From assembly GCA_003342815.1 (NCBI GenBank), contig PTEX01000011.1, positions 3,427,748 to 3,491,747 on the forward strand: a stretch of DNA of 64,000 nucleotides. The letters run 5' to 3'. The position numbers and the translations under genes were made by a program. The notes under the pieces were generated by a model, which was given only the letters and a program-made list of their open reading frames with translations, ran no database searches and was not told the origin of the DNA. This DNA comes from Eudromia elegans (taxonomy: Eukaryota > Chordata > Aves > Tinamiformes > Tinamidae). Shown here piece after piece: positions 37,461 to 51,300 of the stretch; within the stretch, counting starts at the first letter, position 1; each line of letters begins with the position of its first letter.

Positions 37461-40400
37461 ACTTTGCTGGTACTTTCAATTCAATCCAGGACTCCAAGAA
37501 CTTTGACCTTTATAACCAGTTTTGAAGACATCCTCAAATACCGTAACGTGCTGAGAAACAAACTCCCAAAGGAATAAAAAAAACCCATATAATGACACAA
37601 TGAATCCCGCCAATGCAGTCTGGGGTCTCATGTCCACATCTATAACCATTAGTAGGCAGCCTGTATCAGACATTTAGACAGCTATGCAGTACTGTAACAG
37701 AAAAAAATATGGAGTATATAAATACTCTTAGCTCCTTTATAGCAGAGGATGGATTACTTCTGCTACTAATGGAAAATGGTTGTGGTAAAAGCATACAACA
37801 AGCAAATTAATAAAAACATATTATTTATTTAGCTATTCAATGAATAATTCCAGTGCTAATTGCTTATTTTCTATAAACATATATACAAAAAATACTGAAA
37901 AAAATCTCTGGCTGTGATTGGTTTCTGCAGTCTATTGGTGATCACTCACCAGAGCTATTCATTAAATATTGAAAGGTGATATATATTTAAAATATACATT
38001 TTTTTCACTAAAATATGCGAATCAAGACCCTTGTTACCAGTCTGATGAATTCACCGGTCATATTTTATGGCACAGAATATTTGAAATCTATGCAATTTTC
38101 TGTATTATTATTTTAAAAGTTCTATAAATATGCATAAGCAGCTGCAGTTATGCTACATGAAGAGTATCTGTCTCTGATGCTTCCAGCTTTGGCCATTCTG
38201 AGGCTCCCAATAACCCGCCCATCTATTTAAGATCCAAGCAGAGTGTTCTGCTGTCTGACAGCAGCTGGGCAGGGGCAAGTTGTGCTCTTCGGCTCCCAGA
38301 CCCATGCAGACACTACGATACTGACACCAACAGCAAGTGTTGCTCTCTCCTCCAGAACCACCCGCCATGGGATGGTACCACCCCATATCGTGTGCAAATA
38401 CCCGCTAGGGCTGCAAAGGGAAGGCGAGGAAGGGAAGCGCTGCCTTGTCCGGAGCGGGACGGGGCTGGCCGGCTGAGCGGCAGCATCTCGCCCTCGCGCA
38501 AGGCACGAAGCTTCCGCCGCGGCAGCCGCTCGGTCACTGCCCCGGCGCACTGCAGCACAAGCCAAGATCCGGAGGACTGCAGAGAGCGGCACAGGAGAGG
38601 GGCCCAGAGGGGCTGCGTGCGGGCACCGAGCCACGAGGCACGCACGAGGCAGCCAGCGATCAGCACAGGCGGGTCCTCGGGGTTAGGAAACAACTGCCAT
38701 GCTAAAGCCATTCCATTACTGAGACACGGGCGAGGTCGCGGGTTAGAACTGACCCGCAGCTGGTCAATACCCCCATGGAACTGGTCGTTTCCATCTCACT
38801 CACCTGCTCCATCCCATCTTCTGAGCTGCACGTGCGCTCCAGGAGGATCCTTTCCCAAGGACCGCAGCCCATTCGTGCAGCGCAGTGTCAGCCCGGATGG
38901 CATCAAGCTGCTACTATAATACAAACATCTAACCAAAGGTGGGCAGCTGGGGTATCCCCGTCGGCACCCGCCATGTGGAACGCTGTCACTTTGGAGACAT
39001 TCTCCATGTCTCAGCACCACTTGAGCTTCCAGCTGCTTCCGGGTTCGTGCTCAAAATTAGGTAAACTTCACAACGAGACTGACTCTGGAGAAGCCCGCGT
39101 GCCACCTTCTCCCACCAGTGTCCGCCTGGGACCAAATAGCAGGTCTACATGACAACGCTAGGGCACATACCTCATACTTAAATGCTGCCATCTCAGCATG
39201 CAGCTTCTCTGGTCTGTAAAACGCAGAGCCATCCACGACTGTGAATCTGACGTCTGTCTGTTTTCCACCAGTGTTCAGCACGCTGAAGACTGTGATATCG
39301 CTAAGCCGAGCTGAAAATACTTTTGCCAGCGATTCCTTGAACCTGTCATGTCTGTTTTTGCCATACTCATCCCTTCTTATGAATTCCTCTGCTGTGACAT
39401 CTGAGTTTGAGATACGTAAAAACATAAACACAATATACTGGAGATTACAGGTTAGTCCCCCAACTTACTTCTTCCTTAACAATGGGGAAACATACTAGAA
39501 AGTACATATGCATACATAAAAATCAAAGATTTTCTTTTCAAAAAAGAAGAAAAAAAAAAATCACACAAACATTTAAAATATTTAAGTACCTGATCTAACT
39601 CTCACCTGGCAAATAAAACTAACCTTCCAGGCGCACAGTGGCTGAATTTTGGATGGCTTCATTTTCCAACTCTTGGACATGGATTTGTATCGTAGATATA
39701 ACATCAGGCCAAACTCCATCAGAAACTCTAACTCTTAAATTGTACGTTCCTTGGGGAACGTGATCCACCATCACCAGAGAGCCACTCCTCTGATTTAATC
39801 TGAAAGCTCTGAACGTAAGAGTTCCAATAAGGAAGCTTAATAAATCAAAGCTGAAAATATTCCCTATTCATTTACCTAAGTTAAAAGCCCCAAACTACAA
39901 ACATTCTAGGACCAATATTTAGACCAAAACCACCTTAATTGTGGCATGGCAGTGTGGAGAGTTTAAAAAAGCTGTTTTTATAACTCCCAAACCCCCAGAC
40001 TTTCTCATTCCTGAATAAAAGCATGTAGTCCATAGGAGTCAGTGTAGCCTTGGGGTTCAATGTAGGAATCAAGCACAAGTCTATACGGCAAGTAACAGAA
40101 AACAACAAAAACAAATAAAGGATTTCTGGATTCTCCTTCACCCGTTTAAAACAGAAGGGGCTCTGTGTGAAAGCCACGGTTCCATCTGCAGGTTCAACCC
40201 AAAGGGACAGCACTCGCTATCTGGAAATCTCTGCTAACCCAATCACTAACCAAGAGTCACCTCTCCAAATGGAAAACAGGCCCTGTGGCTGCGGATAGAC
40301 AGGAACTTTTACTTTGATCTTGATAAAGCTTTAAAACCCTCATTCTTCCTAACGCAGACAAAACCTCATATTCATTCTCCATAAAACCTTCATCTATATT

Positions 40401-43400
40401 TCAGGGCAGAATATAATTACATTATATGTCATCTCACCTTTTGATATGAATAAACAATGTATTAGGAGGAGTGAAGGATCTAATTTAGTATTTCTGTAAG
40501 CCGAAATAACTACCAAATTAAAAGTTATGATTGCCCACACAACTGTAAATTTAGTCATCAAGGGACATCAAACTCACTTCCATGGCTGAAGAAATGATTC
40601 CCTTTAGAATTTATTTGTATTCAATCGACTAATCAACATTTGGGGGTTTGCATTTAAAATACAATCTATTTTTAAATTGAGTCTTACAAAAAGCACACGG
40701 TCAAATAAATTGATGAGGAGATCTGACTGAAAATCAAAGTCCTGGTATGACCCAAAAGAGGGAGGTATTTCATGCATTAATTTCTTGATACCTTATTATC
40801 AGAGCTTAAAAAACAAAAACAAAAAAAAAAACCCCACACCCAAAAAAAAACCCCAAAAAAGGTATTCATAAAATAAAATAAATTCCTTAGCATACTCAAT
40901 CCAGGCTTTAAGCACACCCTCACTCAGGACAGTGAAATATACAGTAAATAAATTAATTAAAGCAGCATATCGATATAACTCATTTTGACATAAATACAAG
41001 CCTCACTTGAGCAGTTTTCCTTCAGAGAGAAATGTTTTATTGTCCCAGTCATCCTGATCTGGTGCAAACACTTTTCCAAGCACTGTTGGTGACCATTTTC
41101 CTGTTGAAATAAATAATAATAAATCTGCATTTCATTTTTGCTTTTCAGTGGGCTTTAAATTTCCCTGCATTCATTACCAAACTCATCATCGTAAAATTCC
41201 TGCATGAGTGGGTGACAGTTACGATCTCAACCTCCCAAAACAACAGCCTGTCGTACGATTTCTGCTCCCAGCTCTCCTGGAAAGGTGAGCAACCCATGGA
41301 CGCCAATGAAAGGAATTAAAACGGGACGGGCACCAGAAGGACACCCTAACACAACCCTTCATGCAGCGGTCAGCCCGGCTCCTCAGCAGGAGTCACAAGT
41401 CCCAGACCTTCCCTTCGCCCCGCTCCTCTACACGGCAGTGAATCGCACACGGGTGGGAGGCAGCAAGCAAGGGCAGAGCATCTCCGGGGCTGCAGCTGGG
41501 AGGTAAGAACACGGCGGAGCAGACCAGGCTCTGCCCGCCCTTGGCACTTCCACTCAAGGACACGTCCAGAAGAGCAACTTTTTTTTGTCCAAGACTGCCT
41601 GTTCTAGGAAGCAGCTGCTTACGGCTTCCTTAAGATTGTCTTTGCATCCCGTCCTAGCAAAGCACCGACCCAGCTTTTCCTTAGGTATTTCCTTTGCTGG
41701 TATAAGGCCTCATTTCACATAAATTATATGCACAGAACGGCTGTCACAGTGAGGGTGAGCCTGATCTACACTGTCTGTGTAAGGCTTTTCTGGGCATCCA
41801 AATCACTTCAGTTCAATCATTTTCATCCCTAGACCTCTCAGTGCCAGATGATTTTTGCATCTTCTGCACACAAAATAACTTCTGATTGGTGAAAACATAC
41901 AATGAACACAAAATAGATGCTATTAGTTTATAAAAATACTACATATTTACTGTTGTAGATAAAAATATTTCAGAAAAAATATCTGTTTGTAGCTAGCAGT
42001 CTTTTGACAGGTATTTTTACACATCAGGGTCTAAATTGGTAAAGAGACAACCAGTAAGGCCCATCTTTCCCATACTTTATTTAGGATATCTCATTTTATA
42101 TATTATACACTTAATATTTTACAGAATTGGAGCTTTAGTCCGAAAACAGGTAAACCATAAAGATAGAAATAATGTGCAAAATTGTACCATATTCACAAGA
42201 CTGATCCTACAGGTAACACTTACCCTTGTCACTGTACACATAGATGTCCTTATGGCCAGATCGATGGGGGGTGTCGTTTTCATCACCAATGGTTATCGTC
42301 AGCGTGTTTGTAGCGCTCATAGCTGGAATCCCGCTATCTCTTATAATTATTGGCAAGTGAAACACCTTCTGCTTCTCTCTGTCAAAGGACCTCAAAGCTG
42401 TAATGGTTGCTGTGTTATTTCCGTTGTCAGTAAGAGAAAAATCCAGCGAATTCTGATAATCTGGTGGCAATGAAAACATAAAGGGTGGTCCATTTTCCTC
42501 ACTGTCCGGATCAAACGCATGCAGCAGCTTGGACGTATGGTTCATATGCACCACCTCAGGCCTCAACGTGTTTTCCCAAACCACAGGCACGTAGGGTGCC
42601 TCAAACCTCGGCCCGTTGTCGTTCACATCAAGCAGGTCAATCACAACAGTGACACTCCCCGTTCGGGCTGGAGTCCCCTGGTCGGAGGCATGCACAACTA
42701 AACTGTATTTCTGAATGACTTCACGATCTAGAGCACCCACCACCATCACACGGCCATCGTGGTCAACTGCAAAGTGTCTCATAGGATCCGAATCTGACCG
42801 TATGGAATATACAACGTTCCCATTCAAACCAGAATCCTTGTCGGTAGCGCTCACTGTGGTTACTGTAGTACCTACAGGAGTATTTTCTAAGATGGGACTT
42901 GTTTCAATAAACTGAGAATGAAAAGCTGGGCTGTGGTCATTAGAGTCTTCGACTTCGATCAGACACGACGCAGTACTAGAAAAATCACGATCCTCCACCT
43001 TGACAGTAAGGTTGAACTGCCTTTCATGTGCTTTCTCAAAATCCAGGGTTTTTTTCAGTCTGATAGTAGCACATTGACATTCTCCATCATTCTCAATATA
43101 AAACTTCTGATCCGGATCTCCTCCAACGATGCTGAAAGTCAGGCCAGCGTTTTCCCCAGCATCTGCATCTGTAGCAGACACCTGCAGCACCCCCGTGTCA
43201 ACGTCGCTGCTCTCGGGAACTGCTGCCTGCCACAACCCTTTGGTGAATGTGGGCACGTGATCATTAACGTCCGCAATCCAGACCGTGGCAGTGCCAGTCC
43301 CTGCCAGCCCTCCCCCATCTGCTGCCTCTACAACAAGAAAATACTTCTCAGTCATTTCTCTGTCCAGCAATCCCTCTGCTACGTGGATGGTACCAGTACT

Positions 43401-46400
43401 GGGATTGATATTAAATAAATCGGCACCAAGTTGATTTTTCACGTTCTCTGTTATCCTGTAGGTCAGGACTGCATTAAGACCTACATTTGGATCGTCAAGA
43501 TCAACCGCACTCATCTCCATGACCAACGTGTCTGCAGGAGAATTTTCGAAGACCCTCCCGTTGCAGCCGCCCAGCACGCACACGAACCTGGGGGCATTGT
43601 CATTTACATCCCACACGTTAATAATTACGTCAGCAAACCCAGTAAGTCCTTCTCCACCTTCGTCGGTGGCCAATACAACAAATCTCCACAGTGCTTGCTC
43701 CTCCCGGTCCAGCGGCTCCTGCGAATAGATGCTGCCCGTGTTCTCATCTATCGTGAAGGCATCAGCTGCCCCGTGCCCATGCAGCGAGTATCTCACGTCT
43801 CCTCCACGAGGATTATCAGGATCCTTTGCCACAACCTACAGAGGTTTTCAAAACAGAGATCTAGGACTTGTATAACATGCAATGTTTACATTGTAGTCCA
43901 TATCCTGCCACAGTCTGAGGAAGGAGTTCAAGCTGAGGTGTGCGATATACTTAATATACACATTAGATCAATGACAAATGAGAGGTGGTTCAAGGACAGT
44001 AGACACTAGATGTATATGCTCTGCATCATAACACCTCCAAAACAGTATTAAAATTATCTTTTATCTTTTCATATTTATATAGCTAATTTAACTATACTAT
44101 TATACTATAACCATACTAACTGTATGTACTAGCTGTACCAGCTATTTAGGATTACAAGAGTCATTCTGCTTATCTTCATTTTCATATTTTTTTCATAAAC
44201 CTCTATTTTTCTTCTTCCATTGACAAAAATACTCAGAACTAAGTTTCATTAATATGTTTGCGCTGGATTATTGTTAGTTTAACTGTGGCTATACAATCTG
44301 GGCTCTCCCCTGTAATATTATAATCTCTGAAACTACACGTTACCTGAAGGACAAAGACTGGTAACCCATCCAGTTCCTCAATTACACTTCCATAGTATTC
44401 ATTGATAGAGAAAACTGGAGCCTCATCATTTTTATTCATGACATTGATGATGACAACTGCATAATCTTCCCATTTTCCATCAGATGCCAACACGTGCATC
44501 TCATACGTTTCTGTTTCTTCATAATCTAGTGGCTGGGCAATAAAAACGGCTCCTGTTTCTGGTTCTACATCAAGTTTCCCTCTTGCATTTCCAGCTGTGA
44601 TCTGGTACCGTAATTTAGCATTTGTTCCTGTCAGTTACCAACAGTGTTAGAAAACATACAAGTACATTAAAACATAGTGTGTTAAGATGAAGTACCAATA
44701 ACGTAGTAATTAATTTTTGGTATTACAGATCAAATTGATTGAATACCATTGACCACCATGGCCAAAAGATGGAAATCTGCATCTCCCCCACAGAGTTACG
44801 GGGGACGGCTTATGTACTTGCTTCTACATGACTTGTTGCTGAACTTCTTACTGATTTGGAGATAAATCAATACAGCAAGGACTGATGCATTTTTAGAGCA
44901 TCCATTTTCAAACATGACAACTATAGTATGCAAGAAAACAAAACAATCTCCCCTGCCCTTAGAGAACGAAAATGAATCTCACTGACATGAAGTCTGATTA
45001 ATTCTCATCATCTCACATCAATACACTGCCTCATGTACTTAGCTATTTGGCTTATGCCCCACAGCTCCCTTCCCAACTAATATTCATGCTCCATCAACTC
45101 AGACAAAGAAGTCTTAAAATGTAGAGACATAAAGACATTTTCCTTGTATCATCACTAAATATGTCTTGGTGTGGCAAAATTAACTCTATTAATATTTTAG
45201 ATACAGCCATAGGGAGTTCCAACACTCTACCTTCGTCTTCATCGTTAGCACTGACTGTAACGACAGTGGAGCCCACATCCTGGTCCTCATCCACATTCAC
45301 CTCGTAGACACTTTGAGTGAAGATGGGCTTGTTATCATTCACATCACTGATGAAAACGCGCACGTAGGCCACGTCTGGAGGGACAAGGAACAAGAGGCTG
45401 AAACACTCAGCGGGGCCACTTGTGTCAGCTGCAGCTGCTTAAACTGCCGAGCTGCACGTTGATGTGCATCAACGTGCACGCCGTGTGCATGCTGAAGGTG
45501 AGCGTGCACACAGCACAGAAACAAACCCTCAGGACTGCCCACAATTCATATAACAGCACCACTCAAAGGCATTTGGATATCAAGTGAATGTCACGTCCAA
45601 TCTGATATTTAATCAGGGAGCACATAAAAACTGTACAATTGTCTTATTGAGCATAAGTCATAACTTTTTGTCCTAAAGCCACAAAAGCAAAACTTAAAAT
45701 CTTTATCTAAGCACAACCATGAGCTTTTTGTCTTGAACATTTCTGCTTCATACTTCATAATTACTTTCAGCTGTGCAGTTTGAGCAGTACCACGTGCAGT
45801 GCTCTGAGAAAGAGCACTACCTAAACAAGGTTTGCATCCCACGGATAGCAAGAAGGTCATTGCTACTTAGAAAAGCATCTCTAAAATCTAAGCATGAGGC
45901 CCTAGTTTTCTTTCCATTTTAGAACAAACAAACAAAAAAAAAAAACCACAAGTTCACCTGAAAACAAGCAAACAAACAAAAAAAAAAAACACCACTAAAA
46001 TTTAGTTTTACGTTTCAAGATCTCCTCTTCACAGAGATCAATGCACATAATAACACACGGCCATCAGTTTCTTACCAGAGTTTGGCTGCCCCCGTTTTCC
46101 AGGCCGAGCTGATTCAGAGCCATCTTCTGACCTGACTTCTAAAAGGTAGGACCCCTTCTTCTCTCTGTCAAATACTGAGGTTGTGTAAACGGAGCCTGTC
46201 CGCGAGTCCAAGCAAAAATGTGTGTAGTCTCCACTAGGGTCATGTAACAGTGAGTAGGTTATCTAAAAGAGTTTTTAAAAAATTGTTAATCTAGGCTTTC
46301 TTTTAGTTGGATAGCTCAGAATTGAAGAGGAACTTAAAAACAGAAGGACGTCTTGTGGTTAAAAACTTGGACAGGTAGAAGAAACTTGAGTAAAATTACC

Positions 46401-48301
46401 AGTCTGCTCAACTGAGGCTAAGTCAGTTAGCTTTCTTGTGTCTTTGAAGGTCCATCTGTAAATGGAAATAATTTTCTCTCTCATCTACGTAGCCCATGAG
46501 TTCAGTATTTCCCATGCTTGCACTACACGCTTGTATGTTTTGTCCGTTGCTGTTGCTTACGCAGCAGTCCCCAAACTCAGCTGAAGGTCCCAGGCACTAA
46601 TGTAACAGCGAGAGGTGAACTGAACTCGAACCAGCTCAGTGTTACAGACCGTGTTCTGATCTCCGATGTCTTTATGCTTCACTGCACCTGACATTTGCTT
46701 TGCTACAGAGCAAAGGTTACCTCTAACAACATGCATACTGAAGATTTCTATAATCAGCAGTGAGCACCCTTCACTTTTGGGTGTGAACCTGACATATTTT
46801 TAAAAAAGAGTATTCACTGGCTCTTTAACAGCTGCTGGTTTTAGTGGCATTTTCCACTGCTTTGCATCACATGCAGTTTGTTTGTTTTCTATCACATTCC
46901 CTGGTAAGTCGCACCCTTTCCAGGGCTCTTGTCTCTTTAGCTACTCTCCATCCAGAGTCATGCCTTTGTGAAGATGGGTGTCCCCATTTGCTTACCTCAC
47001 CATTCAGACCAAGGTCAAGATCCACTGCAGATATTTGAACAACAAATGTCCCAACTCCAGCTCCCTCTGCTACTGAGGCTTCATAAATTGATGAAGTGAA
47101 GAAAGGGACATTATCATTGACATCTAAGACAACAAAAAGAGTGAGTAAACAGAAAACTGTAACACACAGAGACACTCACACAGAGATGACAGGAAGGCAG
47201 CACTGCACAGCCTAGGTACCTGTGACATTAACAGAGACGGTAGCAAACGCTGCCAGAGGAACCGTAGCAACGCTCTGGGCTCGGACCCTCAGCAGAAAGC
47301 TCTGCGTTGTTTCAAAATCCAGGGGCTCGGCCACCAGGATGGAGGCAGAACCGTCACCCCTGTTCGGGGTCAGGTAGAAGCGGATGGGCAGGTTGGTCTC
47401 CGGAACAAGTCCCTCCTCTAGGGTGTAGGTCACACGGGGATCGCCAAGGGGAGAGGTTGCTTTGATGGTCTGTGCAGTTCAAAACGTTTGTGTCAGCTTT
47501 GCAAGTACAGAGATGTCTCTAAAAGCTCCTGTGCACCAACCGCTCCAGAATTTCAGAGCTCAACAGAAAACACTAGCAGAAGCCTCCTCCGGCACGAAAT
47601 TTTAAGCTTACTCAAGAGATATCTGGGCCATAGAGAGCTGCAGCCAAAGGCTACTGTTCATCATAGGCTTGGTCACTCATTCGTTTTATCCTAAAAACAT
47701 ATTTTACAGTTACTGATCCAATTATCAATCACACTGAATGAGTCTAAATACTCCGAGGCCAGTAATCATCTCGGGTAGGACTGCAGCCTTAACAGAGCAG
47801 GACTTCGTTTACCTACAGCCACGTCCAAAAGGGAGAGTAAATGAGCAGCAGTTGCATACAGGTGAATTAGAGCAAGAAATGCCTACTGCTGTTAGCATAC
47901 TGGAAAGAAAACTGGCAGCAGATCACTGGACCCTACAACACATTACAGTAACTTAACATTACAGTAAGTTTATTAAATTTAAGCACACAAGCCTTACAAA
48001 CAAACAGGCAATTCCCAAACTTACCAAAATCAAGGCGTCTCGTGTAGTATTCTCTGGAATAACAACTTCATAACTATCTCTTTCCCACTGTGGGGGCTGG
48101 TTTTTTGCACTGGTAATAGTTACTGCAAGCTCAACTTTACTGCTTCTATTGCCTCCATCTGTAGCAACAATCTCTCGAATTATAGATGACCTCTGAAAAC
48201 AAGACGTGGTTCATTACTGGGAGGCTAGATCAGGGTTCAAATGAGCTTCATTTTCAAAACAAATTCAATGCATAAAAAAAAAATCATCAAAAAACAAACA
48301 A

Positions 48302-48333
<32 letters not shown>

Positions 48334-51300
48334 GAGAAAACTGAGCTCAGAACATGACATAGCTGCAAGGTTGCAGGAAAACTCTGCTATTTGCTTTAAG
48401 ATGGCTGGAAAAAATGCTGTTATATCCTTGATAAACCTGAACAAAATAAAGTTTTAAAAAAAAAAAAAAAAATTTTAAAAAATTCTTGAAGCTTATCTAT
48501 TAATATTTTTGTTATCATTGACAACAGTGTTTAAGATTTATCACTTCCAGCCATTTTTAGGTTGATATTTTCATCACAGTGAAGTAACATGTATGGACGT
48601 GAAGCTAAACTGCTAGGTGAAACTATTCTGCCCATGCTGCCTTTGCCTTCCCCAGCAAAGCTATGCTTAGCCACACATGACTAAAATGCATCAAACTGGG
48701 AGCCCGTAACAGAAGCACTATTCCCTTCCTTCATGCCCACATGAAGCCTTGTGCTCTAGCTCACGGCTGCTAACACCAAGTCCCATATACGGGTTCTTGG
48801 AGCCTCAGGGCTGCCCCGTCCTCCCTCCAGCGTTATTCTGCCGGATCACCCGGAGCAGGATGAACAGGCAGCGCTGTCGGACTGCACACAGGTCAGGGCC
48901 ATCAGCTCAGAGACTCCAGCTCAGGTCTGAGTCAAACGTGCAACACTCACCCTCTAAGCTGGAGAGGAAACGAGGGTGGAGGAACAGAGTTGTCATCTCC
49001 ACTCCTCCTATGATATATCAAGTTGGCAGTCAGCTCCACCCCTCCTATGATATATCTAGTTGGCAGTCAGGCTTTCAAAGGAGGGAAGCACCTCACCTGA
49101 GATATGGGTTGGCTAACAAAGATCCAGCCTGTAGTAGGATTAATCTGTAAATGATCAGGTTCTTCATTTGCTAGGGAGTATGTAATAGCAGCATTTGAGC
49201 TGTAGTCAGCATCATGGGCTGCAACACGAAGAAAGCTGGTCCCAACTGTAGTGTCCTCTCTTAGGAAATCTTTTAGGGGGAAAAAAGAAAAAAAATATAT
49301 TTCACACTGATCATTCATTCTTTAAAGCATCACGAACGATTTTCTACTATGAAGAAATATTAAAATAAAAACTGACGGAAGCTATATTTCAAAATACCCA
49401 GTTTGATTTGCATGGGTGTCGTTACAAGGTGAATTAAGTGCTGCTATCGTTCCTGAACTGTGGATCACATCTGAATTTCATATTAAACACATTTATAATT
49501 CTTATTCTTCCTAAGATAAAGTCCTTTTTTAAATCTTACTTTTTTCACTAAAGGATTACGTGTGGTGTATGAAATATGAAATGTGCATAAATAGCATTCT
49601 AGTTTACTGCATAAAACCAGGGGAGGCAGAAAAGGACAATATTGTCAAAATATACCATACAAATCCTAGAAAGTAGAAGAAACCCAAAAGCATCTTTCTC
49701 TCCTCACTTTTTCAATGCTTACTATGCAGATCTCCAAGAGGAAAGATAATGCAAAATGGTGAAATTCAAGTGGAAAACTACATATTAAAAGTTATAGAAA
49801 AAACACCTTAATCAGAAGAGAGAGAATACAGTCCTGCTCAGCGCTGGAATCTCCCCTTATTACCAGCTTTACATCTCCGAGCAGAACCACAGGCACCTGG
49901 TGTACTTAAACGAGCAAAGATACTGACACAGCTGCTGTTTGATAAGGACTGCAGATCAAGACTGCAGCTTCCACACTGCACATTACACCGAGTGACATTC
50001 CTGCAATTAAGGTAAGCGCGCTCCCGGCTATTATCGCCTAGCTAGTAACGCAATTAACGTCAGGAAAAAGCAACACTAAAAATCTTAGACATCAGGTAAG
50101 CTCACACTCAGGGCACTGAACCTCTATCCAATGACTCTCAATTACATTCATAGCGGGTGTTTTCAAATCTGGGATCATTGTCATTTTGGTCCAGGATAAG
50201 GACATTCATCTGACATATTCCAATGAGCGGTTCCACTGCCTGATCCGTCGCTCTCACGGTGACAGGATATTCCCTCTGTTTTTCTCGATCAAATACCTGA
50301 ACAGTTGTCAGGACTCCTGGAAATAGAAAGTCAACCATACATTTGATGATACTGTGTATTCAGAGGTTTATTTGACTGTTCATACATTGAATATTATATG
50401 TTTATTTAACTTATTACATGAATTTTAGGTGCATGGCTCCAGTCACACAAATCTCAACCACTTACACTGTGCTGCTCAGACAGTGAAAATGTCATATACA
50501 CTTACATTTTTATTCAACTGGACTTTGTCTTAGACACCAGGGATAAATACCAAACTGACTTCAAAAGAAAGAGGTTTTAAAAATTGCATCTTCTTCTGAA
50601 GCACTGTAAGTACAATGTAGAGCAAGTTTCACGTCTTGATCTTTGGTCTAAACTTACAGTTTTGCCCTTCCATGCATATATCTCTTTGTACTTATCTACT
50701 TAAGTCATATGCACTAGCAATGCTGCAAGTGAACGTGCACACAAAACGTATTTTCTTAAATCTACTTTAAAAAAAAAAAAAAAAAAAAAACCACACACAC
50801 ACAATTATTCCACAAGAGAAAACTTCCTCATTTCAAAATAAGCAATGCTAGCTAAATACTGGAATTGTATGAAAATTAGTATTTCTTCATGCAGTAAATA
50901 AAACAAAACTACATTTCGTCTGCCATCAAGAGACTCCATGTCTCTTGACAAACATGATTTTATGTAAACTTGTCTTCCATTAGGAGATATTTACACTGTG
51001 TCATTTGCAGTCTGCTGTTCCCTTTACCTGTGTCAGGATGAATACTGAACGCGGGCTGGACACCATCTCTGTACATCAAGTCGTATTTCACTATACCATT
51101 GGCTCCTTCATCAGCATCAGTGGCTTCAACCTGCAGTACAACTGTCCCTGACGGCTGATTTTCCAATACAGAAGCATGTTCCTGATAATACTGACACTAA
51201 AGGGCAGGGAAGAGGGAAGGGAACAAAAAAATCCTCTTGACATTTAAATTAATACACAAGACCAATAAGTATTTATTATACTTCTAATCAGAGGCAGTGA

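Noticed and set aside
38227..38919. Open frames of 125-175 codons on both strands in a GC-richer intron patch
   Set aside because: No recognisable domain, no matching splice phases, and frames open on both strands indicate composition rather than coding.
42036..44009. Plus-strand open frames of 145-192 codons opposite the giant cadherin exon
   Set aside because: They are antisense shadows of well-conserved cadherin repeats.
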